This document shows positions 37,467 to 48,633 of a stretch of DNA of 64,000 nucleotides, piece by piece. This DNA is from Mesorhizobium shangrilense (GTDB lineage Bacteria > Pseudomonadota > Alphaproteobacteria > Rhizobiales > Rhizobiaceae), in contig NZ_JAQGPN010000001.1 in assembly GCF_028826155.1 (NCBI RefSeq), positions 3,477,501-3,541,500 on the forward strand, given 5' to 3'. The translations under genes were made by a program, and so were the position numbers. A model generated the notes under the pieces. That model was given only the letters and a program-made list of their open reading frames with translations. It did no database searches and was not told where the DNA came from. Position 1 is the stretch's first letter. Each line of letters starts with the position of its first letter.

Positions 37467-38711
37467 ATGTCCTCCATACGTCCGTTGCTCCCCTTGCTGA
37501 TCGCCGCTGGCACCTTGCTCGGCGGCAACGGACTTCAAGGCACTCTGATCGCTTTGCGCGGCGCGCTCGAAGGCTTCGAGCCCAGCACCATCGGCTTCAT
37601 GGGGACGGCATACTTCGCCGGCTTCCTCATCGGATGCCTGTTTATCACGCGGATCATGAAGGCAGTCGGCCACATTCGAGCCTTCTCCGCGCTTGCGGCC
37701 ATCGCTTCGGCCGGCACCCTGCTGCTGGTCCTGATGATCGATCCCTATGTCTGGTCGGCGATCCGCTTCGTCAGCGGCTTCTGCTTCGCGGGCCTGTTCA
37801 CGATCATCGAAGCCTGGCTGAATTCCGGGGTGCGCAACGAGGATCGCGCCCGGGTTCTCGCCATCTACCGCATCGTCGACATCACCGCGGTAACCGGCGG
37901 CCAGTTCTTCATCCCGGTATTCGGCGCAGAGGGCTTCGCCATCTTCGCCATCATGTCGATCCTCACCACTCTGTCGCTCGTCCCGGTGTCGCTGGGCGAC
38001 CGCTCGAACCCCGTGCCTCCCCACGAGGTGAAGCTCGACCTTCGCCGGGTCTGGCAAATCTCGCCGCTGGGCTGCATCAGCTGCATTGCCGTCGGCCTTT
38101 CCAACAGCTCCTTCCGGACCCTCAGCCCCGTCTATGCCGAGGAAATCGGGATGTCGGTGACGGATGTGGTCACCTTCGTCAGTGTCGGGATCATTGGCGG
38201 CGCACTGGTCCAGTACCCGCTCGGCTATCTTTCCGACCGCTGGGACCGGCGCAAGGTGCTGTTGATCACCACGACTGGAGCGATGATCGCCGCACTCGTG
38301 CTGACCTTCTTCGCCGGCACCAGCACCCTCTTCACCTTTGCGATGGTGTTCGTTTTCGGCTCCTTCGCCATGCCGCTGTTCTCGCTCTCGGCCGCCCACG
38401 CCAACGATCGCGCCGGCAAGGGGGAATTCGTGCTCGTCAATGCCGCGCTGATGCTCTTCTACTCGTTCGGGGCCGTGGGCGGGCCGTTCATCGCCTCCAC
38501 CTTCATGCAGCGGTTCGGGCCTCAAATGCTGTTCGCGTTCAGCGCCGCCATTTACATCGGCCTGATCGGCATCATCCTGTACAGGATGCGGACGCGCGCC
38601 AGCGTGCCCGCCGGAGCCCGCGGAAAGTTCATTGCACTGCTGAGGACCTCGACCGTCTTCGCGCGCCTTGCCAAGCGGCCGGCGGGCGAGGACAAAGAGG
38701 ACGGACAATGA
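37467..38711 (+). CDS. MFS transporter (YcaD-like)
   Basis: 414-residue protein with about 12 spans. Visible features are LLPLLIAAGTLLGGNGLQGT at the N-terminus, GTAYFAGFLIGCLFITRIMK, FTIIEAWLNSGVRNEDRARV (a signature seen in YcaD-type MFS proteins) and the motif-A-like GYLSDRWDRRKVLL. The substrate is unknown. It is divergent from aspS with 247 bases between, and is followed by rnd. Confidence 0.88.
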   Translation: MSSIRPLLPLLIAAGTLLGGNGLQGTLIALRGALEGFEPSTIGFMGTAYFAGFLIGCLFITRIMKAVGHIRAFSALAAIASAGTLLLVLMIDPYVWSAIRFVSGFCFAGLFTIIEAWLNSGVRNEDRARVLAIYRIVDITAVTGGQFFIPVFGAEGFAIFAIMSILTTLSLVPVSLGDRSNPVPPHEVKLDLRRVWQISPLGCISCIAVGLSNSSFRTLSPVYAEEIGMSVTDVVTFVSVGIIGGALVQYPLGYLSDRWDRRKVLLITTTGAMIAALVLTFFAGTSTLFTFAMVFVFGSFAMPLFSLSAAHANDRAGKGEFVLVNAALMLFYSFGAVGGPFIASTFMQRFGPQMLFAFSAAIYIGLIGIILYRMRTRASVPAGARGKFIALLRTSTVFARLAKRPAGEDKEDGQ

Positions 38712-38780
38712 CCACGCGCCTTGACGAACGACCGACGCGTGCGGTTTAGGAATGGCTGCAACCACCGGAAAAGCGACTTG

Positions 38781-39944
38781 ATGCACGTCATTACCGAGCA
38801 AACAGAACTTGAAGACGCGATCGCGCGGTTCGAGACATCCGAATTCGTGACCGTCGACACGGAGTTTATTCGCGAGACGACCTTCTGGCCGGAGCTGTGC
38901 CTGATCCAGATGGCGATGCCCGGCTTCTCCGCGCTGGTCGATCCGCTGGCGCCCGGGATAGATCTGGCTCCCTTTTTCCGGCTGATGGCCAACGAGGCGA
39001 TCGTCAAGGTCTTCCACGCCGCGCGGCAGGACATCGAGATCATCTTCCATCTCGGCAACCTGATCCCGCATCCTGTCTTCGACAGCCAGGTCGCCGCGAT
39101 GGTCTGCGGCTTCGGCGACAGCGTCTCCTACGACCAGCTCGTCCAGAAGATCACCGGACAGCACATCGACAAGTCGTCGCGCTTCACGGATTGGCGCCAT
39201 CGCCCCTTGTCTGACAAGCAACTGACCTATGCGCTTGCCGACGTCACCCATCTCATCGACATCTACCAGAGCCTGAAGGCAGAACTGGAGCGCGAGAACC
39301 GCGGGCACTGGCTTCATGAGGAGATGGAAGTCCTCACCAACCGCGAAACCTATGATCCGCACCCCGAGGATGCCTGGAAGCGGCTGAAGATGCGCCTGAG
39401 AAAGCCGATCGAGCTTGCCGTCCTCCAGTCCGTGGCCGCCTGGCGCGAGCGGGAAGCGCGCGAGCGCAACGTGCCCCGCCAACGCGTCGTCAAGGACGAC
39501 GCCGTCTATGAGATCGCCCAGCAGCAGCCGCGAGACACGACGGCACTGGCCAAGCTGCGCACCACGCCCAGGGGCTGGGAACGGTCATCGACGGCAGCGT
39601 CGCTGCTGGAAGCCGTGAACGCCGCGTTGATCCTCCCGAAGGAGGAGCTACCCAGGCTTCCCAGGCAGACCAGTGCGCCGGAGGGTTCGAGCGCGGCGGT
39701 CGAACTTCTCAAGGTGCTCCTGCGTATCGTGTCCGAGAAGAACAACGTGGCGCCGAAGCTGCTGGCCTCGAGCGATGATCTCGACCGTATCGCAGCCGAG
39801 GGCGACAAGGCCGACGTGCCGGCCATGCACGGCTGGCGGCGCGAAGTGTTCGGCAATGCCGCCCTGAAACTCATCAGCGGCGAGATGGCGATAAAGTTCG
39901 AGAATCGAAAGATCAGGATCTTCGAACTGCCGCCCCGCGACTAG
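38781..39944 (+). CDS. rnd: ribonuclease D
   Basis: 3'-5' exoribonuclease that trims tRNA and other stable RNA precursors. The DEDD active site is visible: Asp and Glu in VTVDTEFIRE, Asp in FHAARQDIEII, and Asp in YALADVTHLIDIY. HRDC domains fill the C-terminal half (LAVLQSVAAWREREA-like ELAVLQSVAAWRER). I chose the ATG giving MHVITEQTEL, 387 residues, preceded by GGAAAAG; an upstream frame start adds 20 unrelated residues. Confidence 0.95.
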   Translation: MHVITEQTELEDAIARFETSEFVTVDTEFIRETTFWPELCLIQMAMPGFSALVDPLAPGIDLAPFFRLMANEAIVKVFHAARQDIEIIFHLGNLIPHPVFDSQVAAMVCGFGDSVSYDQLVQKITGQHIDKSSRFTDWRHRPLSDKQLTYALADVTHLIDIYQSLKAELERENRGHWLHEEMEVLTNRETYDPHPEDAWKRLKMRLRKPIELAVLQSVAAWREREARERNVPRQRVVKDDAVYEIAQQQPRDTTALAKLRTTPRGWERSSTAASLLEAVNAALILPKEELPRLPRQTSAPEGSSAAVELLKVLLRIVSEKNNVAPKLLASSDDLDRIAAEGDKADVPAMHGWRREVFGNAALKLISGEMAIKFENRKIRIFELPPRD

Positions 39945-39955
39945 AGCGGCGGACA

Positions 39956-41470
39956 TCAGCTGCCGACGACCAGCTCCAGGTTGCGTCCCACGACCTTCGA
40001 AAGCACGGCAAGGCGGCCGGCCGGCCGCTCGCCGTCCAGCGCGGCGCGCGATGGGGGTATCACCAGGGCCATCGATCCATCCTCACGCGGCTCCCATCGA
40101 AGCAACGGGATGACGCCGGGCATGGCCGCGGACAGAAGATAGACGACGCGCATCATGGCGCCGAGCAGCCGCGCCCGCTCCAGGTACCGCGGCGGGATCA
40201 GCTGCAAGAGGCCCGGCGCAATCGCCTCGTCGAAGACGCCCTCGTGGCGGAACATGATGGCAAGCGAAATGAACGCCCGCCCCGGATGGTCGATGCCGAT
40301 GAAGGACGCGTGCGAAATGATATTGAGCGACTGCGTCCCGCGATATTCGGGATGCGCGCGCCAGCCGATGTCGGCGAGCAGGCAGGCAGCCACACGGTAG
40401 CGCGCCTCCTCCTCTGTCTCCTCGATGCCGAACGCCTTTAGCGTTTCCCCGGTCCAGGCCGCCAGCTCATGCGCATGGGTGAGCGACCGCGCCCGCAGCC
40501 TTGCCAGTTCTTCTGCGGCGGAAATCAGCGGGTCGGCGCTCTTCTCGTCGTCAGCCAGCAGGGAGTACAGATAGCCTTCGCGAACGCCGAGCGCCGACAC
40601 CACGATCTTCGAGGGCTGCATGCTGGAGATGATCTCCTGGAGCACGGCCGCACCGTAGGGAAGCAGCGCACGACGGTTCTTGGAGACGCGTTCGATGCCC
40701 CTGATCTGCGCCAGGTCCCCCTTCGCGACCTGGCGAAGGAACGGCGCCAGCCCTTCCAAGATCATCTCGTAATGATGCATGACCGCGAGAGGGTAGTCCG
40801 TCGCGTTCATGTGCAGCCGGGCCAGGTTTCGCCACGTGCCGCCGACGGCGTAAAAGGTTCTTGCACGGCCGTTCTCGAGGAAGGCGGCCCGCCGCAGTTC
40901 CCGCCTGGCGATCTTCACGGCGTCGGCCGGGGATCCTTTCGCCATGTCCTGGAGCCGCAAGCCTCCGAGCGGCAAAGTTATACCATCCCCGATGGTCTCA
41001 CCCCTTACATCGAACAGCTCCAGGCTCCCGCCGCCGAGATCGCCGCCGATTCCGTCGGCGGCATGAAAGCTCGAGGTGACGCCCAGCGCTGAATAATGCG
41101 CCTCCTCGCGGCCGGTGAGCACGCGGATCTCGGTGCCCAGTATGTCCTCGGCGCGGCGGATGAATTCCGGTCCGTTGATCGCCTCGCGGGCCGCGGCGGT
41201 GGCGATCACATGCAGGCTCTCCGACCCCGCCTGCTCCGCCAGCGCGCGAAAGCGGCGAAGCTCCTGGACGGCGCGCAGCACGGCGCCGGGATCCAGCTTG
41301 CCGGTCGACACGATCCCACGACCGAGGCCAGCCAGCATCTTCTCGTTGAAGAGCACCGTGGGAGAGCGGGCAATGCCCTCATAGATGACGAGGCGAATCG
41401 AGTTCGAGCCGATGTCGATGACCGACAGCGGCCGACGGTCCTGCAGCCGACCCTGGGAGTTGGCTATCAT
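39956..41470 (-). CDS. ppx: exopolyphosphatase / pppGpp phosphohydrolase
   Basis: Hydrolyses polyphosphate ends or pppGpp. It belongs to the actin-like ASKHA fold: phosphate-1 motif [16 protein letters not shown], the second motif [15 protein letters not shown], and a C-terminal HD-like helical domain ([20 protein letters not shown]). The length of 504 residues is usual. Its ATG overlaps the ppk1 stop by four bases (ATGA), a coupled ppk-ppx operon. Polyphosphate synthesis and breakdown are thus co-expressed. Confidence 0.95.
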   Translation of the reverse strand: MIANSQGRLQDRRPLSVIDIGSNSIRLVIYEGIARSPTVLFNEKMLAGLGRGIVSTGKLDPGAVLRAVQELRRFRALAEQAGSESLHVIATAAAREAINGPEFIRRAEDILGTEIRVLTGREEAHYSALGVTSSFHAADGIGGDLGGGSLELFDVRGETIGDGITLPLGGLRLQDMAKGSPADAVKIARRELRRAAFLENGRARTFYAVGGTWRNLARLHMNATDYPLAVMHHYEMILEGLAPFLRQVAKGDLAQIRGIERVSKNRRALLPYGAAVLQEIISSMQPSKIVVSALGVREGYLYSLLADDEKSADPLISAAEELARLRARSLTHAHELAAWTGETLKAFGIEETEEEARYRVAACLLADIGWRAHPEYRGTQSLNIISHASFIGIDHPGRAFISLAIMFRHEGVFDEAIAPGLLQLIPPRYLERARLLGAMMRVVYLLSAAMPGVIPLLRWEPREDGSMALVIPPSRAALDGERPAGRLAVLSKVVGRNLELVVGS

Positions 41471-43680
41471 GACTTGGCGACTGCGTTCGCTTTCCTCTGG
41501 CGCTTGAACTGAGCGATGCGTTTGGGAGCGTGCGATTTCAGGGCGTCGCCGCGGCCGGACAGGCTCGGATTCGTCATGAAATATTCCTGCGCGTTGAACG
41601 GTTCTTCGCCTTCGTCGGGCGTGATGCGCCGCGACGTGCCATCTGCCAATACTTCGAAGCTTTGCTGATTGTCCACGATATTTCCGAGCATGATCTGGCC
41701 GAGCACCTGTTCATGCACGGTCGGATTGGTGATCGGCACCAGCGTCTCGACGCGGCGATCCAGGTTGCGCGGCATCATGTCGGCCGAACTGAAGTAGACA
41801 ACGGCGTCGTCGGAGGGCAGCCCGTGTCCGTTGCCGAAGCAGTAGATGCGGCTGTGCTCCAGGAATCGGCCGACGATCGACTTGACCCGAATGTTCTCCG
41901 AAAGCCCGGGCACCTGCGGCCGCAGACAGCAAATGCCGCGAACCACCAGATCGATTTCCACACCGGCGTGGCTCGCCGCGTAAAGCGCGTCGATCACCTG
42001 CGGGTCCACTAGAGAGTTCATCTTCATCCAGATCTGCGCCGGCGCGCCACGCCCGGCATGGGCGATTTCCTCGGCGATGTGCTCGAGGATGCGGCTGCGC
42101 AGCGTGTAGGGCGACATCGCGAGCTTCATCTCCTCCATCGGCTCGGCGTAGCCGGTGATGAAGTTGAAGATATGGGCCACATCCCTTGCGATGGCCGGGT
42201 CGGAGGTGAAGAAGGACAGGTCGGTATAGATGCGCGCGGTGATGGGATGGTAGTTGCCGGTGCCCAGATGCACGTAGTTGCGGAACTTTCCATCCTCCCG
42301 CCGCACGATCAGAGACATCTTGGCGTGCGTCTTCAGCTCGATGAAGCCGAACACGACCTGCACGCCCGCCCGCTCCAGGTCCCTCGCCCAGCGGATATTC
42401 GCCTCCTCGTCGAAGCGCGCCTTGAGCTCGACCAGCGCAGTGACCGACTTGCCGGCTTCCGCCGCATCGATCAGCGCGCGCACGATCGGGCTGTCGTTGG
42501 AGGTGCGGTAAAGCGTCTGCTTAATCGCCACGACTTCGGGATCGGCGGCTGCCTGGCGCAGGAACTGTACGACCACGTCGAACGATTCGTAGGGGTGGTG
42601 GACGACGATGTCCTTCTCGCGGATCGCCGCGAAGCAGTCGCCGCCGTGATCGCGGATGCGTTCGGGAAAACGGGGATTGTAGGGCGGGAACTTCAGGTCG
42701 TCGCGCGGGATAGCGACGATCTCCGATATCTGGCTGATCGCCAGCGGGCCTTCCAGCACGCTGACACGGTTCGGCGGCACGCCGAGCTCCGAGGCGACGA
42801 AGTCGCGCAGTTCCGCCGGCATCTGGCGGTCAAATTCGATCCTGATCACCGAGCCCCGGCGCCGACGCTTCAAGGCGGTCTCGAAATAGCGGACCAGATC
42901 TTCCGCCTCCTCCTCCACCTCGATGTCGCTGTCACGGATGAGGCGGAAGGTCCCGGAGCCCTTGACCTCATAACCTGGGAACAGCTTTGCGATGTTGAGG
43001 CCGACGACGTCCTCCAGCGTGATGAAGCGCACAATTTTCTTGTGGTCCGGCAGGCGGATGAAACGCCTCAGAGCCACCGGCAGGCGCAGCAGCGCGTTCA
43101 TCTCCTCGCCGTTCTTGCGGTGCCTGAGTTGCAGCGCCACGGAGAAGCCGAGGTTCGGAATGAACGGGAAAGGGTGGGCCGGATCGATCGACAGCGGCGT
43201 CATCACCGAGAAGATCTGCTCCATGAAGTGGGCGTCGAGCCACGCACGCTCGTCCCTCGAAAGGCGGTCGCCCGAAACGGTCTCGATTCCTTCCGCCTTG
43301 AGCAGTTCCATCAACGCGGAAAGGCTCGCCTGCTGGTCCTCCTGCAGGCGGCCGACCTCCAGAAGAATCTGCTCCAGCTGCTGCTCCGGCGTGCGTCCGT
43401 CAGGGCTCTTGATCGCGATCCCCTGCCGCACCTGACCGGCGAGGCCTGCAACCCTGACCATGAAGAACTCGTCGAGGTTGTCAGCGGAGATCGACAGGAA
43501 GCGCACCCGCTCCAGGAGCGGATGGTTGAGGTTCTGCGCTTCCTCGAGCACGCGCCGGTTGAATTGCAGCCACGAGAACTCGCGATTCACGAAACGGTCG
43601 GGATTGGTGGTTGGCGCGGCATCCGGCTCGCCGGGCACGGCATTGGCGAAGTCGATCTGGATAGGCCGCAATTCGGTCAT
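41467..43680 (-). CDS. ppk1: polyphosphate kinase 1
   Basis: Makes polyphosphate from ATP, reversibly. The 737-residue protein has the N domain ([19 protein letters not shown]), the head domain, and two phospholipase-D-like C domains. The phosphorylated His452 lies in [13 protein letters not shown]; the other catalytic region is [20 protein letters not shown]. It starts at an ATG ([11 protein letters not shown]), is divergent from the zinc-finger gene and is followed by ppx. Confidence 0.97.
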   Translation of the reverse strand: MTELRPIQIDFANAVPGEPDAAPTTNPDRFVNREFSWLQFNRRVLEEAQNLNHPLLERVRFLSISADNLDEFFMVRVAGLAGQVRQGIAIKSPDGRTPEQQLEQILLEVGRLQEDQQASLSALMELLKAEGIETVSGDRLSRDERAWLDAHFMEQIFSVMTPLSIDPAHPFPFIPNLGFSVALQLRHRKNGEEMNALLRLPVALRRFIRLPDHKKIVRFITLEDVVGLNIAKLFPGYEVKGSGTFRLIRDSDIEVEEEAEDLVRYFETALKRRRRGSVIRIEFDRQMPAELRDFVASELGVPPNRVSVLEGPLAISQISEIVAIPRDDLKFPPYNPRFPERIRDHGGDCFAAIREKDIVVHHPYESFDVVVQFLRQAAADPEVVAIKQTLYRTSNDSPIVRALIDAAEAGKSVTALVELKARFDEEANIRWARDLERAGVQVVFGFIELKTHAKMSLIVRREDGKFRNYVHLGTGNYHPITARIYTDLSFFTSDPAIARDVAHIFNFITGYAEPMEEMKLAMSPYTLRSRILEHIAEEIAHAGRGAPAQIWMKMNSLVDPQVIDALYAASHAGVEIDLVVRGICCLRPQVPGLSENIRVKSIVGRFLEHSRIYCFGNGHGLPSDDAVVYFSSADMMPRNLDRRVETLVPITNPTVHEQVLGQIMLGNIVDNQQSFEVLADGTSRRITPDEGEEPFNAQEYFMTNPSLSGRGDALKSHAPKRIAQFKRQRKANAVAKS

Positions 43681-43823
43681 TTGATCCTTCGTTGGCTTCG
43701 TGTGGGTCTCGGAACTGAAGTATCCTAACCCCTGTCATCGTTTTGCGACAGTTTCATATCAACGGCTTGCAAATCGGCGGCGCGTGCGCCAAACGCTTCT
43801 CAAGTTCGAGCAGGAGACGAGCC

Positions 43824-44069
43824 ATGGCAGGTGGCGCCATCCCCCATTTCCAGAACGATGCCGGTCACAAACTGATCGAGATCGGTGTCAAGGAATTCAT
43901 GTGCGTCGGCGCGGCGGCGCCATTCGATCATCCGCACGTCTATCTCGACATGGGCGCGGACGACGAAAAGGTCTGTCCCTACTGCTCGACGCTCTTTCGG
44001 TACGATCCCACATTGAGCGCCGACGAGACGCGCCCGGCGGGCTCCGTCTATCGCGACGAGGCGGCCTAG
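43824..44069 (+). CDS. zinc-finger CHCC protein (NDUFS6-like)
   Basis: 81-residue protein of the zf-CHCC family, related to the mitochondrial complex I subunit NDUFS6. The ligand pattern is visible: Cys in VKEFMCVGAAAPFDHPH with the two His, then VCPYCSTLFRYD with two Cys. I chose the ATG giving MAGGAIPHFQN, preceded by GGAGACGAGCC; an upstream frame start adds 27 unrelated residues. The FAD monooxygenase follows after 13 bases, so the two are likely one transcript. Confidence 0.9.
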   Translation: MAGGAIPHFQNDAGHKLIEIGVKEFMCVGAAAPFDHPHVYLDMGADDEKVCPYCSTLFRYDPTLSADETRPAGSVYRDEAA

Positions 44070-44082
44070 CCCGCCAACGTCC

Positions 44083-45315
44083 ATGAGTGGCGCGGCGCCT
44101 TTCCAGATCGTCGTCGCGGGCGCCGGCGTTGCCGGTCTCACCGCCGCGCTAGCCTTCGCATCGCGAGGCTTCACGGTCCAGATATTCGAGCGCGCGCCCG
44201 AACTGGAAGAAGTCGGCGCCGGCCTCCAACTCTCGCCCAATGCGACGCGGCTGTTGAAGCGCATAGGCGTGCTGGACGACCTGCTGCCAGTGGCGGTCGC
44301 TCCGGAATCGGTGATCCTCAGGGATGGCCGAACGCTGCAGGAGCTTGCGCGGGTCCCCCTGGGCAAATACGCGGAGAAGAGGTGGGGCGCACCCTATCTC
44401 GTCGCCCATCGCGCTGACCTGCAGAGCGCCCTGCTCGCCCGCATCGGCGCTGAACCAAAGATCAGGCTTACGCTCGATGCGCAGTTGCGCGGGGCGGACA
44501 ACCGCGGCAGGAGCCCGACCGTGTCGGTCGAGACCGGGGGCCGCATCAATGATGTGCCATGCGAGTTCCTCGTCGGCGCGGACGGGGTCCACTCGGCTAC
44601 GCGCAAGCTGGTTTCGCAGACGCATGACAGCAATTTCGGTCGCGAGATCGCCTGGCGGTTGACTGTTGAGACGGGGAGCCTTCCTGAGTTGGGCCTGTCA
44701 GACGCCGTGTCGGGTCACGCCGTCACGGCGTTCCTGCGCCCCGATTTCCACCTCATCGCCTATCCGGTGCGTGCCGGCGCCGCCGTCAACCTGGTGGCCT
44801 TCACGAAGGCGGCCTCCTTACCCCGTCCGGGCGCATCGCCGGCAGACGGAGATCCAGCCCGAAAGGGGCTGGCGGACGAACTGGCGCGATGCGCGCCTCC
44901 GTTGCGCGCCCTCGCACGCAACATCTCGGCATGGAAGCACTGGCCGATCCACGTTGCCGATGCCGGGCTGCCCTGGACGTCGGCGCGGGGCGTCGCGCTG
45001 ATCGGCGACGCTGCGCACGCCATGACGCCGTATGCCGCACAGGGCGCGGCCATGGCGATCGAGGACGCCGTGACGCTCGCCGATGCGGTATCGGCGGGCC
45101 CCGACCGGATCGGCGCGACCCTGGCGACCTGGGAACGCGAGCGGAGGACGCGCATCGCCGCGGTGGCGCGGCGTGCTGCCTTCAACCGCTTTGCGTGGCA
45201 CGCGGCAGGGCCGATCGCGCTCGCCCGCAATCTCGTGCTCGCCATGCGCAGCCGTGAGAGCCTCGCGGCCGATATGGACTGGCTCTACGGGTGGAAGCCC
45301 GGCGCAACGCTTTAG
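44083..45315 (+). CDS. FAD-dependent monooxygenase (salicylate hydroxylase-like)
   Basis: 410-residue class A flavin monooxygenase. The N-terminal Rossmann motif is IVVAGAGVAGLTAALAF with ERAP after the second strand; the DG motif is LVGADGVHSATRKLV; the second FAD motif is GVALIGDAAHAMTPYAAQGA. Such enzymes hydroxylate aromatic acids or other small rings; the true substrate is unknown, and a role in ubiquinone hydroxylation is also possible. It is co-oriented with the zinc-finger gene and converges on aapP. Confidence 0.9.
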   Translation: MSGAAPFQIVVAGAGVAGLTAALAFASRGFTVQIFERAPELEEVGAGLQLSPNATRLLKRIGVLDDLLPVAVAPESVILRDGRTLQELARVPLGKYAEKRWGAPYLVAHRADLQSALLARIGAEPKIRLTLDAQLRGADNRGRSPTVSVETGGRINDVPCEFLVGADGVHSATRKLVSQTHDSNFGREIAWRLTVETGSLPELGLSDAVSGHAVTAFLRPDFHLIAYPVRAGAAVNLVAFTKAASLPRPGASPADGDPARKGLADELARCAPPLRALARNISAWKHWPIHVADAGLPWTSARGVALIGDAAHAMTPYAAQGAAMAIEDAVTLADAVSAGPDRIGATLATWERERRTRIAAVARRAAFNRFAWHAAGPIALARNLVLAMRSRESLAADMDWLYGWKPGATL

Positions 45316-45339
45316 AGGCGCTGCGCCGCCTCGAAATCC

Positions 45340-46143
<804 letters not shown>

Positions 46144-46172
46144 CAAAGTTCCCCTTACGCCCGCGTTGCGGG

Positions 46173-47333
46173 TCATTTCCGATAGCTGGTGTCCAGCCGA
46201 CGTTCCATGTACTGCGAGTAGCGCGACATGCCGAAGCAGAAGATCCAGAAAATGGCCGCAGCGAACACGTAGCCCGTTTTGGCCGTTTGCGGCGTCGCCC
46301 AGGTCGGATCGCCGGATATGTTCTGCTTCACCACGCCCAGAAGATCGAACATCGAGATGATGAGCACCAGCGTGGTGTCCTTGAACAGGCCGATGAACGA
46401 ATTGACGATGCCTGGGATCACCAGCTTCAGGGCTTGCGGCATGATGATGAAACTCATCTTCTGCCAGTAGCCGAGGCCCAGCGAATCCGCACCCTCGTAC
46501 TGCCCCTTCGGAATCGCCTGCAAGCCGCCACGGATGACCTCGGCCATGTAGGCGGAGGCGAACAGCGCAACGCCGATCAGCGCGCGGAGGAGCTTGTCGA
46601 AGGTCATTCCAGGCGGGACGAAGAGCGGCAGCATGAAGCTCGCCATGAACAGGACCGTCACCAGTGGCACGCCGCGCACGGTTTCAATGAAGATCACCGA
46701 GAGCAGCTTCACGATCGGCATCTTCGAGCGCCGCCCGAGCGCCAGCAGGATGCCTAACGGCAACGAGACGACGATGCCGACATAGGAGAGCACCAGCGTG
46801 ACCAACAGTCCGCCCCAAAGCGGGGTCTCCACAAAGGGCAGGCCGAAATAGCCGCCCACCAGCAGCCAGAACGCCACAAAGGGAAACACTGCGAAGAAGA
46901 GGATGGCGTTGAGGCCCTTGTATGGAACCCGCGGAATGAGCAGCGGCGCCAGCAGGAGGACGAAGATGACGCCCGTCAATATGACGCGCCAGCGCTCGTC
47001 GACTGGGTATCGGCCGAACATGAATTGCCCGAACCTGCCGCTGACGAACGGCCAGCAGGCCCCCGACCATCCCGGCGGCAGCTGGCCGCCCTGTTCCGTC
47101 GTCAGGCAGGCGGTGCGGTCGGCGCCGCTCCACACGGCGTTGAAGAACAGCCAGTTGAGGATCTGCGGCAGGAACCAGGCGATGGCAAGCAGCGCCAGGA
47201 CCGTGAGGGCGGCGTCCGTGGGCGTGGCGAAGAGATTCTTGCGCAGCCAGGCGGACGGACCGAACTGAGAACGCGGCGCCCGCTGCGCCAGCGCCATTTC
47301 CGTCCGTACCCAGGAGAGATCATGTTCTTGCAT
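46173..47333 (-). CDS. aapM: general L-amino acid ABC transporter permease AapM
   Basis: Inner-membrane permease that pairs with AapQ. The 386-residue protein has a long N-terminal region with several spans before the conserved permease core; the core includes the HisM-type EAA loop ([20 protein letters not shown], then [18 protein letters not shown]). A large loop near residues 75-105 (between the first spans) is typical of AapM. The ATG follows the aapQ stop after three bases, with AAGGAGAGA overlapping that stop as ribosome binding site. Confidence 0.95.
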   Translation of the reverse strand: MQEHDLSWVRTEMALAQRAPRSQFGPSAWLRKNLFATPTDAALTVLALLAIAWFLPQILNWLFFNAVWSGADRTACLTTEQGGQLPPGWSGACWPFVSGRFGQFMFGRYPVDERWRVILTGVIFVLLLAPLLIPRVPYKGLNAILFFAVFPFVAFWLLVGGYFGLPFVETPLWGGLLVTLVLSYVGIVVSLPLGILLALGRRSKMPIVKLLSVIFIETVRGVPLVTVLFMASFMLPLFVPPGMTFDKLLRALIGVALFASAYMAEVIRGGLQAIPKGQYEGADSLGLGYWQKMSFIIMPQALKLVIPGIVNSFIGLFKDTTLVLIISMFDLLGVVKQNISGDPTWATPQTAKTGYVFAAAIFWIFCFGMSRYSQYMERRLDTSYRK

Positions 47334-47336
47334 GGT

Positions 47337-48527
47337 TCATCTCTCCTTGAGAGCCATCTTCGAGTTGAACCAGTTCATGAACAGGGAGGTCAGCAGGCTC
47401 AGGCTCAGATAGACGACCATGAATATGACCACGACCTCGATCGCCTGACCGGTCTGGTTGAGGATGGTTCCGCCGATCGCATAGAGATCGGGATAGCCGA
47501 TCGCCACCGCCAGCGACGAGTTCTTGGTCAGGTTGAGATACTGGCTGGTCAGCGGCGGGATGATGATGCGCAGCGCCTGCGGAATGACGACCAGACGCAG
47601 CGCCGGTCCCGACCTCAAGCCCAATGCCGACGCCGCCTCCGTCTGTCCACGGTTCACGCCCAGGATGCCGGCGCGCACGATCTCGGCGATGAACGAGGCG
47701 GTGTAGAGCGACAGGGCCAGGAAGAGCGACAGGAACTCCGGCTTCACATTGATCCCGCCGCTCAGGTTGAACGTACCCTTCTGCGGAAGTTCGACGGTGA
47801 CCGGAAATCCCGCCAGCAGGAAGCCGAGCAGCGGCATGCCGACAATCAGCCCGGCAGCAGTCAGGAACACGGGGAACTGCTGCCCGGTCGCCGCCTGCCG
47901 CGCCCTGGCGCGGCGCGCGACGAAGATGCTGAGTGCGATGCCGACGGCGAGGCCAGCCAGGATGAGCCAGGCGCCCTCGCCCCAGATCAGGCGCGGAAAA
48001 TAGAAGCCACGGACGTTGAGATAGGACCCGAGCGGAAGCGCGTAGCTGTCGCGTACGGCCGGCAGCAGCGCCAGCACGCCTTGGTACCAGAACAGGATGA
48101 CGAGCAGCGGCGGAATGTTGCGGAACAGCTCGACATAGACAGTGGCGACCTTCCGAATCAGCCAGTTGTGCGAAAGCCGCCCGATGCCGACCAGGAAACC
48201 GACGATCGTCGCCGTCACGATCCCGGCGAGCGCGACCACCAGCGTGTTCAGAATGCCGACGACCAGGGCCCGTCCGTACGACGAGTCGGACGAGTAGGCG
48301 ATCAGCGTGTCCGCAATATCGAAGCCGGCGCGGCCCCTGAGAAAATCGAAGCCCGTCGAGATGTTCGAACGCCGCAGGTTTTCGATCGTGTTGTCGACGA
48401 TCCACCAGATGCCCATCGCCAGCAGCGCCACCAGAACGATCTGGAATGCAATGCCTCGGGCGCGGGGATCGTAGAGCAGCGAACCCCTGGAAGGTTGGCC
48501 GACATCGGTTATGTCATGCGTCGCCAT
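47337..48527 (-). CDS. aapQ: general L-amino acid ABC transporter permease AapQ
   Basis: Inner-membrane permease, 396 residues. Typical Aap features: N-terminal DPRARGIAFQIVLVALLAMG, the long region TGFDFLRGRAGFDIADTLIA, and the EAA loop GILGVNRGQTEAASALGL with IPQALRIIIPPLTSQYLNLT. The gene is separated from aapJ by a hairpin that probably lowers its expression relative to the binding protein. Downstream aapM follows almost without gap. Confidence 0.95.
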   Translation of the reverse strand: MATHDITDVGQPSRGSLLYDPRARGIAFQIVLVALLAMGIWWIVDNTIENLRRSNISTGFDFLRGRAGFDIADTLIAYSSDSSYGRALVVGILNTLVVALAGIVTATIVGFLVGIGRLSHNWLIRKVATVYVELFRNIPPLLVILFWYQGVLALLPAVRDSYALPLGSYLNVRGFYFPRLIWGEGAWLILAGLAVGIALSIFVARRARARQAATGQQFPVFLTAAGLIVGMPLLGFLLAGFPVTVELPQKGTFNLSGGINVKPEFLSLFLALSLYTASFIAEIVRAGILGVNRGQTEAASALGLRSGPALRLVVIPQALRIIIPPLTSQYLNLTKNSSLAVAIGYPDLYAIGGTILNQTGQAIEVVVIFMVVYLSLSLLTSLFMNWFNSKMALKER

Positions 48528-48590
48528 AGGGTTCCTCTTCCCATGACTTCCCGCTTGCGGACGGATACTGCTGACCCACCGCCTTCAAGC

Positions 48591-48619
48591 AATAAGGCCG
48601 GAGGGGATCCCCTCCGGCC
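48591..48619 (-). terminator. attenuator/terminator hairpin between aapJ and aapQ
   Basis: A perfect 24-base palindrome (48596-48619, built on GGCCGGAGGGG) followed on the minus strand by TTATT. Partial terminators after the binding-protein gene are usual in ABC uptake operons and give more binding protein than permease. Confidence 0.75.
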
Positions 48620-48633
48620 GTTCTCAGGGCCGA

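Noticed and set aside
45315..45332. GAGGCG/CGCCTC inverted repeat between the FAD monooxygenase and aapP
   Set aside because: Only six base pairs and no T tract; it may be chance in a 24-base convergent gap.
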